Positions 52,829 to 61,259 of a stretch of 64,000 nt of DNA are shown piece after piece. Source of the DNA: Proteocatella sp041738345 (lineage in GTDB: Bacteria; Bacillota; Clostridia; Peptostreptococcales; Filifactoraceae); NCBI GenBank assembly GCA_041738345.1, contig JBGSPX010000035.1:5435-69434 (forward strand). The letters are read 5' to 3'. Both the position numbers and the translations under genes were made by a program. Below the pieces are notes generated by a model. It ran no database searches and was not told the DNA's origin. It worked only from the letters and a program-made list of their open reading frames with translations. The stretch's first letter is position 1; each line of letters starts with the position of its first letter.

Positions 52829-52944
52829 ATTGTAGACATATATTTCCCCTCATTAGGGCTTCGCCTAGATATTTTATCGGAGAAATATAAAACTGAAATA
52901 TCTAGGCTGCAGAATTCATTCGGGTAAATATATGTGACTACAAT
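52829..52944. repeat. nested hairpin element (intergenic repeat type)
   Basis: Outer arms ATTGTAG and CTACAAT with adjoining CATATATTT and AAATATATG; inner 12-base arms GCCTAGATATTT (52863-52874) and AAATATCTAGGC (52896-52907). Looks like a miniature palindromic repeat; similar sequence words recur at 54086-54290. Confidence 0.6.
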
Positions 52945-53167
52945 TTATTTATACTGAGGTGTAATAAATGCCTTTGGTTGATAAAAATTAAAGGTCAAGA
53001 TTTTAAAATTTAAATTTAAATGAAATATAAAATATATTGTGATAGAATAGATTTATAATATCAAATGACAAAGAATAGATTATTATTAGTACCAGCTATT
53101 ATTAGATTTTCCAATAATTAGGGAAACGGGAAATTTTTTCAAAATAGTTATATACAAAAAAACAAAT

Positions 53168-53454
53168 ATGTTAAATGTTGAAAAAATGCCGGAAAGCGTC
53201 GGAATAGTGCCGGAAAAATGCCGGAAAAACGCCGGAAAGTGTCGGAAAGTGACGAAAAAATACTTTCAGACAATGAAAAAATAATATTATCATATATTGA
53301 AAATAATATTTCAATTACCAATAAAGTAGCTAGAGAACAAATTGGGCTTAAAGAAACAGCAACAAAAAAATTGTTAAATAAAATGTGTGAAAGAAAATTA
53401 TTGAGTGCAGTGGGTAAATCGAAGGGAAGGCATTATATTAGATATACTGAGTAA
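53168..53454 (+). pseudogene. decayed C-terminal remnant with winged-helix domain
   Basis: The last 60 codons (ATG 53218 to 53454) encode a winged-helix ending with EKIILSYIENNISITNKVAR and an ETATKKLLNKMCERKLL helix, as found at the C-terminus of AlbA_2/RecG-like regulators. The preceding bases repeat (A)TGCCGGAAA-type words with lost frame: frame 53168 reads MLNVEKMPESVG and frame 53218 continues it only after a shift. No ribosome-binding site precedes 53218. Best read as the 3' end of a larger, decayed gene; a short functional 78-residue DNA-binding protein cannot be ruled out. Confidence 0.55.
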
Positions 53455-53476
53455 GTTAATATCAAAGTTAGAAAGC

Positions 53477-53503
53477 AAAGCAGAGTGAAAGCTCTGCTTT
53501 TTT
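53477..53503 (+). terminator. terminator after the winged-helix remnant
   Basis: AAAGCAGAG (53477-53485) with CTCTGCTTT (53492-53500), loop TGAAAG, six Ts. An intact terminator after a decayed ORF. Confidence 0.85.
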
Positions 53504-53586
53504 GAGGCATGAATTTCAAGAAACTTAATTAAATTTATGATATTATATATAATAATTGATAAATCAATATGAAAGGATTGCGCTCT

Positions 53587-54003
53587 ATGAAAAAAATATT
53601 AAATTATATAAGAAATTTTATTACAAATTTTTATAACAAAAGCGAAAATGAAAAAGCAATTTCTATACTAATACCATATTTAATTATAGCTTTTTTAATT
53701 GTTCCAATTGGAGAAGTTCCAAAGATTTTATTATATATATTAGAGTTCAATTTAAAAATTATTACGCCAATATTAATTCCAATTTTATTTGTATTGCCAA
53801 TAATGTTTAAAACTAAAAAAGGTTTTTTAATTTATGGAATATTTATAGCACTAATACCAAACTTAATTATATTATATCTATATATTGATAATGCTATATA
53901 CACAAAGGATTTTTTTAAAGTGTATTTTATAATACTGCCAATTTTAATAGGAATTTTTATTGCAGTGAATATTGTAAGCACAATTCGTATAAGTAAGAAA
54001 TAA
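53587..54003 (+). CDS. small membrane protein of unknown function, 138 aa
   Basis: Four predicted membrane segments (about 23-45, 48-72, 80-98, 108-130) after a positively charged N-terminal stretch (KKILNYIRNF). ATG 53587 has a modest AAAGGA site; an in-frame ATG at 53569 lacks one. Very AT-rich compared with neighbouring operons, suggesting a recent arrival. It lies alone between a decayed gene and rpsD. No family recognized. Confidence 0.6.
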   Translation: MKKILNYIRNFITNFYNKSENEKAISILIPYLIIAFLIVPIGEVPKILLYILEFNLKIITPILIPILFVLPIMFKTKKGFLIYGIFIALIPNLIILYLYIDNAIYTKDFFKVYFIILPILIGIFIAVNIVSTIRISKK

Positions 54004-54085
54004 AGTTTGGTCAAATTTAAATAATGCTAAGATACAAACTATGAATTTTATAACTATCGCTATTAAAACATCAAAAGCATAATAA

Positions 54086-54112
54086 ATTGTAGGGCAAATA
54101 TTTGCCTACAAT
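54086..54112. repeat. short palindromic repeat
   Basis: ATTGTAG-G-GCAAAT with ATTTGC-CTACAAT, one bulged G, 13-base stem. Shares the ATTGTAG/CTACAAT arms with the larger element at 52829-52944; part of an intergenic hairpin-repeat family. Confidence 0.6.
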
Positions 54113-54226
54113 TTCAACTCTATTTACTATTTTATTACAGTTATTATATGTTTTCTTCCTTGTTAGGCTCTCGCCTATCTTTAGAGTATTATTTTTTATT
54201 TTTTTAGTTATAAAAATTTCTTTAAA

Positions 54227-54241
54227 TGATAATCGTTTTCA
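54227..54241 (+). promoter_or_regulatory. Fur/Zur-like box at the rpsD promoter
   Basis: TGATAAT-C-GTTTTCA, 12 of 14 bases to the 7-1-7 consensus TGATAAT-N-ATTATCA. It ends one base before the -35 element, a natural repressor position. Could be a Fur, Zur or PerR site. Confidence 0.45.
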
Positions 54242-54242
54242 A

Positions 54243-54271
54243 TTGACAAGCAATTTCAATTATGATATTAT
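54243..54271 (+). promoter_or_regulatory. promoter of rpsD
   Basis: TTGACA (54243-54248), 17-base spacer, TATTAT (54266-54271). Transcript start about 54278, leader of about 55 bases. Confidence 0.75.
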
Positions 54272-54333
54272 ATTTCTAGGCTGCTGGGACGTAATTTCGA
54301 ATTTAGAAATTATAATTCCAAGGAGGAAACATT

Positions 54334-54912
54334 TTGGCTAGAACAAGAGGGCCACGTTTTAAAGTGGCAAGAAGATTCGGGGTCAATTTATATAATCACC
54401 CGAAAGCGCTAAAAAGAGGGGTTAAACCACAAAAGAAACAATCTGAATATGCGAGACAGCTGAATGAGAAGCAAAAATTAAAAGCTTATTATGATATGCT
54501 GGAAAAACCATTTAAGCGTTATGTTGAAGACGCCATGACTTCAAAAGGAAACGCGGCAGAAATACTTATCCAAAGATTAGAATGCAGACTGGACAATCTT
54601 GTTTACAGACTTGGATTCGCAAATAGTCTTAGACAAGCAAGGCAAATGGTAGGACATGGACATATTTTAGTAGATGGTTCAAAAGTGAATATACCTTCTT
54701 ATAAAGTTGGCGTAAACTCTGAAATATCATTAAGAGAAAAGTCTCGCTCTATTGATATGTTCAAAAACAACTTCGAGAATACTGACTGTTATCTCTCATA
54801 TCTCCAAAAAGATGTAAACAGTTTTTCTGGAAAGTTGATAGCAATACCTGCAAGAGCTGAAGTGCCTATTGAAGTCACAGACTCTCTTGTCATAGAGTTC
54901 TACTCTAAATAA
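54334..54912 (+). CDS. rpsD: 30S ribosomal protein S4, zinc-ribbon-free stand-alone copy
   Basis: 192-residue S4, TTG start at 54334 behind AAGGAGG. The S4 RNA-binding domain is clear (RLDNLVYRLGFANSLRQARQ, about 85-104; GHGHILVDGSKVNIPSY). The N-terminus ARTRGPRFKVARRFGVNLYN lacks the CxxC zinc-ribbon cysteines that many clostridial S4 proteins carry. It is not in an rpsM-rpsK-rpoA operon here; it stands alone with its own promoter and terminator. May be a second, zinc-independent paralogue or the sole copy. Confidence 0.92.
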   Translation: MARTRGPRFKVARRFGVNLYNHPKALKRGVKPQKKQSEYARQLNEKQKLKAYYDMLEKPFKRYVEDAMTSKGNAAEILIQRLECRLDNLVYRLGFANSLRQARQMVGHGHILVDGSKVNIPSYKVGVNSEISLREKSRSIDMFKNNFENTDCYLSYLQKDVNSFSGKLIAIPARAEVPIEVTDSLVIEFYSK

Positions 54913-54938
54913 TTGTCAAAAGACAAAACACTCTCTTC

Positions 54939-54967
54939 AGAGGCAGGATACCCTGCCTCTTCTCTTT
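54939..54967 (+). terminator. terminator after rpsD
   Basis: AGAGGCAGG (54939-54947) with CCTGCCTCT (54952-54960), loop ATAC, then TCTCTTT. Confidence 0.85.
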
Positions 54968-55002
54968 GCGCAAAAATAACTTTGTTTATTTTTTATTTTA
55001 AC

Positions 55003-55031
55003 TTGACTAGTACTAAGGGAATAGCTATAAT
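55003..55031 (+). promoter_or_regulatory. promoter before the YheO-like regulator
   Basis: TTGACT (55003-55008), 17-base spacer, TATAAT (55026-55031). About 80 bases upstream of the ATG at 55112. Confidence 0.75.
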
Positions 55032-55111
55032 TAAAATTAATCAAACAAACATTATGAATTCCTAACAAACAGTATGTTTTTTAAATTACATAATGAAAAA
55101 CGGGGGATATT

Positions 55112-55753
55112 ATGACTATTTTAGAAGACTTTGCCAAAAGGCTTGTTCCAAACTTAGCAAGTTTTTTAGGAAATAATGGAGAGGTAGTGCTTCACGATTT
55201 CACAAGGGGTTATGACGAAACAGTAGTACTTATAGAAAATGGACATGTAACAAACAGAACTTTAAAGAATTGTCCTACGAGCCTCTTATTTGAAAAGTTC
55301 AATAACAATATGATGGAAGATTCGCCACTTTATTTCAACACTACAAAAGATGGACGAATTATAAAATCGTGCTCTACTATGATAAGAAATGAAGATGGAA
55401 AAATAATAGGAGCACTGTGTATAAATATGGACGTCACAGAAATGGTACTAGCGCAAAATGCAATAAGTTCATATACGATGTATGACCCGAATGCACAGGC
55501 AGGAGTAGTATTTGCAAATGATGTACAGGAACTTTTGGAAATGTATCTAGGTCAGTGCGAAAGTCGTTTTGGAAAACCAGGTGCGCTTATGAGTAAAGAT
55601 GAAAAAATAAGAGCGCTTGAATTTTTAGACTCTAAAGGTGTATTTATGATATCAAAAGCGGGTGTAAGATTGTGTACATTTTTCAATGTTTCCAAATATA
55701 CGCTATACAGTTATCTTGAAGAAGCCAGAAATATGACAGCTGAAAATGCATAA
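55112..55753 (+). CDS. YheO-like PAS-domain transcriptional regulator
   Basis: 213-residue regulator. N-terminal YheO-like PAS domain (about 1-120; GNNGEVVLHDF about 20, IGALCINMDVTEM about 107) and C-terminal helix-turn-helix (about 160-208; GVFMISKAGVRLCTFFNVSK), the DauR/YheO arrangement. GGGGGAT before the ATG. It precedes the pyruvate:ferredoxin oxidoreductase gene by 100 bases and may regulate it, but that is positional inference. The effector is unknown; relatives sense amino acids or metabolites. Confidence 0.85.
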   Translation: MTILEDFAKRLVPNLASFLGNNGEVVLHDFTRGYDETVVLIENGHVTNRTLKNCPTSLLFEKFNNNMMEDSPLYFNTTKDGRIIKSCSTMIRNEDGKIIGALCINMDVTEMVLAQNAISSYTMYDPNAQAGVVFANDVQELLEMYLGQCESRFGKPGALMSKDEKIRALEFLDSKGVFMISKAGVRLCTFFNVSKYTLYSYLEEARNMTAENA

Positions 55754-55853
55754 TGGATATTTAAGTTTGTTATTTAGAGTAAAGTTTTTAATGCAAAATG
55801 GGAAAACGTTTTTACAAAATAGATTATGTTTTTTTATTTGAAAGGAGCAAAAA

Positions 55854-58800
55854 ATGAACAAAGTAATGAAAACTATGGACGGAAATGAAGCCGCAGCATA
55901 TGTATCATATGCCTTTACAGAGGTAGCTACAATTTATCCTATAACACCATCATCACCGATGGCAGAAAATGTAGATGTATGGTCTGCTAATGGAAAGAAA
56001 AATATGTTTGGCCAAACTGTTAAGCTTGTAGAAATGCAATCTGAGGCAGGAGCAGCAGGTGCAATGCACGGAGCTTTAGAGGCGGGAACACTTGCAACTT
56101 CATATACTGCATCTCAAGGCTTATTACTTATGATACCTACAATGTACAGACTTTCTGGACAATTAAAGCCGGGCGTACTTCATGTATCAGCTCGTACAGT
56201 AGGAACTCATGGATTCTCAATATTTGGAGACCATTCAGATGTTATGGCATGTAGACAAATCGGCTTTGGAATGCTTTCAACAGGAAGCGTACAAGAAGTA
56301 ATGGATTTAGCAGGAGTTGCTCATTTAGCATCTATAAAAGGAAGTGTACCATTTATGCATTTCTTTGATGGATTTAGAACTTCTCATGAACTTCAAAAAG
56401 TAGAAGTTATGGATTATTCTCATTTAGAAAGACTTGTAGACAATGATGCGCTTGAAGCTTTCAGAAAAAATTCACTTAACCCTGAAAGACCAGTACAAAG
56501 AAGTACAGTAATAAATCCAGATGGATTCTTCCAATCAAGAGAAGCGGCAAATCCATTCTATGATAGACTTCCTCTAATAGTAGAAAACTACATGAACGAA
56601 ATAAATAAAGTAACAGGTAGAGATTATAGATTATTTAACTACTATGGAGCACCAGATGCAGAGCAGATAATAATCGCTATGGGTTCTGCAAGTGGAGCAA
56701 TCCAAGAAACAGTGGATGCACTTAACAAGCAGGGCAGAAAAGTAGGTTTTGTACAAGTACATCTATACAGACCTTTCTCAATTGAGCATATGTTAAGAGA
56801 AATCCCAGCTTCAGTTAAGCAAATCACTGTATTAGATAGAACTAAAGAGCCAGGTGCAACTGGAGACCCACTATATCTAGATGTCTGTTCAGCATTTGTA
56901 AACACAGATAGAAAAGTTCAAATCGTAGGTGGAAGATATGGATTATCATCAAAAGACGTAACTACAGCTCAGATGGTAGCAGTATTTGACAATATGAATA
57001 ACAGTGAGCCAAGAAATCAGTTCACAGTAGGTATAAATGATGATGTTACTCATAGATCACTTGAAGTAGGTGAAGAGCTAGATTTATCATCAGAAGGCAC
57101 TGTAAGCTGTAAATTCTGGGGACTTGGTTCAGACGGAACTGTAGGAGCTAACAAAAACTCGGTTAAAATAATCGGAGACCATACTGATATGTATGTACAG
57201 GCATACTTTGAGTATGATACTAAAAAATCAGGTGGGGTAACAAAATCACATCTTCGTTTTGGAAAACTTCCAATAAGATCAAGTTACTATGTAAAAACTG
57301 CTAACTTTGTAGCGTGTCACAATCAATCATATATAGAAAAATACGATATTGTATCAGATATAAAATCAGGAGGAGCATTCCTTCTAAACTGTACTTGGAA
57401 CGCTGAAGAATTAGAACAAAAACTTCCAGCAAATGTAAAAAGACAGCTTGCAAACAAAAACGTAAGATTCTACACTATAGATGCTACTAGCATAGCTAAA
57501 GATTTAGGTCTTGGAAATCGTACAAATACAGTACTTCAGTCAGCGTTCTTTAAACTTGCAGATGTAATTCCAGTTGAAGAAGCAGTAGATTACATGAAAA
57601 AAGCTATTTACAAGTCATACAGTAAAAAAGGTGATGCGATTGTAAATATGAACTATGCGGCTGTAGATGCAGGTTTAGAAGGTATCGTTAAAGTAGAAGT
57701 TCCTGAATCATGGAAAAATGCTGTGGATGAAGTAGCAGCAGAAGAAAAAAATCTTCCAAAATTCGTTAAAGAAATTATGATTCCGATGAATTCTCAAAAA
57801 GGAGACGATATTCCAGTAAGTGCATTTGTAGGAATAGAGGATGGAACGGCACCACTTGGAACTTCAAAATATGAAAAACGTGGAATCGCAGTAGATGTAC
57901 CAGTTTGGAATAAGGATAACTGTATTCAGTGTAATCAGTGTTCATATGTATGCCCTCATGCAGCTATAAGACCATTCCTTCTTACAGAAGAAGAAGTGAA
58001 AAATGCACCAGAAGGATATGCTACAAAGCAAGCTACAGGAAAAGGACTTGAAAAATTTGCATATAAAATGCAGGTAGATGTACTTGACTGTACGGGCTGT
58101 GGAACTTGTGTAAATGTGTGTCCAGCAAAAGAAAAGGCACTTACATTAGAATCACTTGAGTCACAAATGGATGAAATGAAAAACTGGGAGTATTCATTAG
58201 AACTTTCACATAAAGAAAATCCAATGGATAAATTCTCTGTAAAAGGAAGTCAGTTTGAACAGCCACTACTTGAATTCTCAGGAGCTTGTGCAGGTTGTGG
58301 AGAGACTCCATATATGAAACTGATGACTCAATTATTTGGAGATAAGATGTATCTTGCAAATGCTACAGGCTGTACTCAAGCATGGGGAGCAGCAGCACCT
58401 TGTGTACCATATACTACAAATAAAGATGGTCATGGACCAGCGTGGTCAAACTCATTATTCGAAAACAATGCAGAGTTTAGTTTAGGAATGTGTCTTTCTG
58501 TTAAACAGCAAAGAGAAAGACTTGCTATGAAACTTGCAAGACTTCAAGAACTTGTAGGAGAAGGCGAGCTTAAAGAAGCTTTAGCAATGTGGTTTGAAAA
58601 GCTTGAAGATAAAAAAGAATCAAAAGAAGTAAGTCAAAAACTTATAGCGGCGCTTGTAAAGACAGAACTTACAGGAGAAGCTAAAGACCTTAAAGATTAC
58701 GCATTAAACAATAAAGAGCATTTTGTTAAAAAATCTATGTGGATGTACGGTGGAGACGGCTGGGCTTATGATATCGGTTACGGCGGATTAGACCATGTAC

Positions 58801-59378
58801 TAGCATCAGGCGAAGATGTAAATATCCTTATAGTTGACACAGAGGTTTACTCAAATACAGGTGGACAATCTTCAAAAGCAACACCACTTGGAGCAGTAGC
58901 ACAATTTGCTGCATCAGGTAAGAAGATTCAAAAGAAAGATTTAGGTCTTATATCTATGGCATATGGCTATGTATATGTAGCACAAGTAGCTATGGGAGCA
59001 AATCAAGCACAGCTTATAAAGGCGCTTAAAGAGGCTGAGGAATACAATGGTCCATCAATAATAATCGCATACGCACCATGTATAAGCCACGGTCTTGTAC
59101 ACGGAATGGGAAGCACTCAGGTAGAGTCTAAAAATGCAGTAGAAGCAGGATACTGGCATTTATATAGATACAATCCAATGCTTGCAGAAGAAGGTAAGAA
59201 TCCATTTATCTTAGATTCAAAAGCACCTACAAAAGACTTTAAAGAATTCCTTATGGGAGAAGTTAGATATTCTTCACTTGTAAGAACATTCCCAGAGCAA
59301 GCAGAAGAATTATTTGAAGTTGCAGCTAAGAATGCAGAAAAGAAATATCAAACATACAGAAGATTAGCAGAACAGTAA
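55854..59378 (+). CDS. nifJ: pyruvate:ferredoxin (flavodoxin) oxidoreductase
   Basis: 1174-residue one-chain enzyme converting pyruvate, CoA and ferredoxin to acetyl-CoA, CO2 and reduced ferredoxin. Domains: pyrimidine-type (1-250, TEVATIYPITPSSPMAEN), CoA-binding (260-415), gamma-type core (416-660), ferredoxin domain with CIQCNQCSYVCPHA (about 687) and CTGCGTCVNVCPA (about 745), cluster-proximal GACAGCGETPY (about 810) and TPP-binding YGGDGWAYDIGYGG (about 964). Complete. AAAGGAG before ATG. Central for anaerobic energy metabolism. Confidence 0.97.
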   Translation: MNKVMKTMDGNEAAAYVSYAFTEVATIYPITPSSPMAENVDVWSANGKKNMFGQTVKLVEMQSEAGAAGAMHGALEAGTLATSYTASQGLLLMIPTMYRLSGQLKPGVLHVSARTVGTHGFSIFGDHSDVMACRQIGFGMLSTGSVQEVMDLAGVAHLASIKGSVPFMHFFDGFRTSHELQKVEVMDYSHLERLVDNDALEAFRKNSLNPERPVQRSTVINPDGFFQSREAANPFYDRLPLIVENYMNEINKVTGRDYRLFNYYGAPDAEQIIIAMGSASGAIQETVDALNKQGRKVGFVQVHLYRPFSIEHMLREIPASVKQITVLDRTKEPGATGDPLYLDVCSAFVNTDRKVQIVGGRYGLSSKDVTTAQMVAVFDNMNNSEPRNQFTVGINDDVTHRSLEVGEELDLSSEGTVSCKFWGLGSDGTVGANKNSVKIIGDHTDMYVQAYFEYDTKKSGGVTKSHLRFGKLPIRSSYYVKTANFVACHNQSYIEKYDIVSDIKSGGAFLLNCTWNAEELEQKLPANVKRQLANKNVRFYTIDATSIAKDLGLGNRTNTVLQSAFFKLADVIPVEEAVDYMKKAIYKSYSKKGDAIVNMNYAAVDAGLEGIVKVEVPESWKNAVDEVAAEEKNLPKFVKEIMIPMNSQKGDDIPVSAFVGIEDGTAPLGTSKYEKRGIAVDVPVWNKDNCIQCNQCSYVCPHAAIRPFLLTEEEVKNAPEGYATKQATGKGLEKFAYKMQVDVLDCTGCGTCVNVCPAKEKALTLESLESQMDEMKNWEYSLELSHKENPMDKFSVKGSQFEQPLLEFSGACAGCGETPYMKLMTQLFGDKMYLANATGCTQAWGAAAPCVPYTTNKDGHGPAWSNSLFENNAEFSLGMCLSVKQQRERLAMKLARLQELVGEGELKEALAMWFEKLEDKKESKEVSQKLIAALVKTELTGEAKDLKDYALNNKEHFVKKSMWMYGGDGWAYDIGYGGLDHVLASGEDVNILIVDTEVYSNTGGQSSKATPLGAVAQFAASGKKIQKKDLGLISMAYGYVYVAQVAMGANQAQLIKALKEAEEYNGPSIIIAYAPCISHGLVHGMGSTQVESKNAVEAGYWHLYRYNPMLAEEGKNPFILDSKAPTKDFKEFLMGEVRYSSLVRTFPEQAEELFEVAAKNAEKKYQTYRRLAEQ

Positions 59379-59398
59379 AATAGTAAACTATATTTAAT

Positions 59399-59427
59399 AA
59401 GAGGACAGCAATTTTGCTGCCCTCTTT
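59399..59427 (+). terminator. terminator between nifJ and buk
   Basis: AAGAGG-A-CAGCA with TGCTG-C-CCTCTTT (59399-59427), one A/C mismatch, loop ATTT. T-run short, so read-through into buk is possible. Confidence 0.75.
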
Positions 59428-59462
59428 AAATAAAAACTAATAAACATACAAGGGAGATTTTT

Positions 59463-60539
59463 ATGAAAGAAACATTTAGAGTATTATCGATTAATCCAGG
59501 TTCAACATCTACAAAAATTGCAGTATATGATAATGAGAGTCAAGTTTTTGAACATACGCTAAGACATTCAAATGAAGAAATAGAGCAGTTTGCAAGTATA
59601 ATCGAGCAGTATGAATTTAGAAAAGAAGTTATACTTTCGGCGCTTAAAGAAAATGGTATTGAGATATCAGGCCTAGATGCAGTTGTAGGTAGAGGTGGAC
59701 TTTTAAAGCCAGTTGAAGGCGGCACATATGCTGTAAATGAAGCAATGATTAAAGACCTTAAGCTTGGAGAAAGAGGCCATCATGCTTCAAATCTAGGAGC
59801 AATAATTGCAAAAGAGATTGCAGAAGAAATAAATGTAGGGGCATACATAGTAGACCCAGTTGTTGTAGATGAGATGGAAGATTTAGCTAGACTTTCAGGT
59901 CTTAATGGTTTTGAGAGATTAAGCAGATTCCATGCGCTTAATCAAAAAGCAGTAGCTAGAAGAATATCTGAAAAGCTTGGCAAAAAATATAATGAGACAA
60001 ACCTTATAGTAGCGCATATGGGTGGAGGCGTTACTGTTGGAGCTCATAAGGCAGGAAGAATAATAGATGTAAATGACGGTCTATGTGGAGAAGGACCTTT
60101 CTCACCAGAGCGTGTTGGTGGAATGCCAGTAGACCATGTTATAAAGATGTGTTTTGGTGGTGAGTATACAGAAGCAGAAATAAGAAAAATGATGGTAGGA
60201 AAAGGTGGATTTGTATCTTACCTTGGAACAAGTGATGGAAGAGAAGTTTCAAAACTTGTAGAAGACGGAGATGCAAAAGCAAAACTTGTGTATGAGGCTA
60301 TGGCATACCAAGTAGCTAAGGAAATTGCAGCAAATGCTGCAGTACTTTATGGTAAAGTAGATGCTATAATTCTTACAGGTGGACTAGCTTACGATAAACT
60401 TTTAGTTAGCTGGATAAAAGAAAGAGTTGAATTTATAGCGAAGGTAGAAGTAGTTCCAGGCGAAGATGAAATGATAGCACTTACAGAAGGTACACTTAGA
60501 GTATTAAGAAATGAAGAAAGTGCAAAAGAATACAAATAA
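59463..60539 (+). CDS. buk: butyrate kinase
   Basis: 358-residue acetokinase-family kinase. ATP/phosphate motifs LSINPGSTSTKIAVYD (about 8-23), HMGGGVTVGAHKAGR (about 180-194), ILTGGLAYDKLL (about 302). Closer to butyrate than to acetate kinases by length (about 356) and by the FERLSRFHALNQK segment. Transfers phosphate from butyryl phosphate to ADP. No phosphotransbutyrylase is next to it, which is unusual. GGGAG before ATG. Confidence 0.92.
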   Translation: MKETFRVLSINPGSTSTKIAVYDNESQVFEHTLRHSNEEIEQFASIIEQYEFRKEVILSALKENGIEISGLDAVVGRGGLLKPVEGGTYAVNEAMIKDLKLGERGHHASNLGAIIAKEIAEEINVGAYIVDPVVVDEMEDLARLSGLNGFERLSRFHALNQKAVARRISEKLGKKYNETNLIVAHMGGGVTVGAHKAGRIIDVNDGLCGEGPFSPERVGGMPVDHVIKMCFGGEYTEAEIRKMMVGKGGFVSYLGTSDGREVSKLVEDGDAKAKLVYEAMAYQVAKEIAANAAVLYGKVDAIILTGGLAYDKLLVSWIKERVEFIAKVEVVPGEDEMIALTEGTLRVLRNEESAKEYK

Positions 60540-60552
60540 ACGTGTATAGCAT

Positions 60553-60596
60553 AAAAGCCACATCTATATTAGAAATAATTATAGATGTGGCTTTTT
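60553..60596 (+). terminator. terminator after buk
   Basis: AAAAGCCACATCTATA (60553-60568) with TATAGATGTGGCTTTT (60580-60595), 11-base loop, T-run. Confidence 0.9.
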
Positions 60597-60692
60597 AAAT
60601 AATAAAAAAAAGATTGCAAAAATTCAAAAAAAAGCGTAAATTAAGATTAGTAATTATTAACTTTAGAACATAAAACGTTAAGGGGGAGTTGT

Positions 60693-60956
60693 ATGGATTA
60701 TTATATTTCTCAAATAAGTCTATTTCCTTATGGTTATGCACCAAGAGGATGGATGCTCTGTGATGGAAGAACACTTGTGATACAGTCAAATGCTGCATTA
60801 TATTCACTAATAGGGACAAGATTTGGTGGAGATGGAAAAGTGAATTTTAAAATACCTGACTTAAAAAATACCTCACCGATCCAATTAAATAAAAACCAAG
60901 TGTTGTGTACTTATTATATTTGCTATCAAGGCTTATATCCAGTTAGACCGTATTAA
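60693..60956 (+). CDS. phage tail collar-domain protein, copy 1
   Basis: 87-residue single-domain protein matching the phage tail collar (PF07484/MdpB) pattern: GYAPRGWMLCDGRTL (about 15-29), ALYSLIGTRFGGDGK (about 36-50), IPDLKN (about 54). No signal peptide. Strong GGGGG ribosome site. First of three tandem paralogues separated by 15 and 30 bases. Collar-domain proteins form trimeric tips in phages and phage-like particles; free-standing ones are of unknown role. Confidence 0.85.
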   Translation: MDYYISQISLFPYGYAPRGWMLCDGRTLVIQSNAALYSLIGTRFGGDGKVNFKIPDLKNTSPIQLNKNQVLCTYYICYQGLYPVRPY

Positions 60957-60971
60957 TAGAAAGGGGACTTT

Positions 60972-61229
60972 ATGGATTATTATGTAGGTCAAATAGAATT
61001 ATTCGCTATGAATTTTGTACCAAGAGGGTGGGTTCTTTGCGACGGACGTCTTTTAGATATTAATTCAAATCAATCGTTGTTTGCACTAATAGGAGCGCGT
61101 TTTGGAGGAGATGGAATAACCAAATTTGCGGTACCTGATCTTAGGACAGCTATGTTTGGAACTTCGCCTAATTTCAAAATTAGATATTATATTTCTACAA
61201 TAGGAATATGGCCAGATAGAGCAGACTAA
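60972..61229 (+). CDS. phage tail collar-domain protein, copy 2
   Basis: 85 residues, most similar to copy 1: FVPRGWVLCDGRLL (about 16-29), SLFALIGARFGGDGI (about 36-50), VPDLRTA (about 55). AAAGGGG precedes the ATG. The three copies share the core and differ at both ends, so they are likely to form related but distinct assemblies. Confidence 0.87.
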   Translation: MDYYVGQIELFAMNFVPRGWVLCDGRLLDINSNQSLFALIGARFGGDGITKFAVPDLRTAMFGTSPNFKIRYYISTIGIWPDRAD

Positions 61230-61259
61230 ATATAATAAATTTAAGGAAGGAGTATTTAT

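Larger units (their letters stand above)
52656..53167. other. gene-free stretch of about 510 bases after the purine operon
   Basis: Contains the operon terminator (52707-52748) and a 116-base nested inverted repeat (52829-52944). The rest, about 52950-53165, is AT-rich with no ORF over 25 codons and no clear promoter. Confidence 0.7.
54004..54333. other. 330-base region before rpsD
   Basis: Holds the hairpin repeat at 54086, a Fur/Zur-like box at 54227, a consensus promoter at 54243-54271 and a leader hairpin TAATTTC/GAAATTA (54292-54312). The ORF at 54102-54341 here is hydrophobic low-complexity and not credible. Confidence 0.7.

Noticed and set aside
54102..54341. 79-residue ORF before rpsD
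   Set aside because: Hydrophobic low-complexity translation without a ribosome site that spans the Fur-like box, promoter and leader of rpsD.
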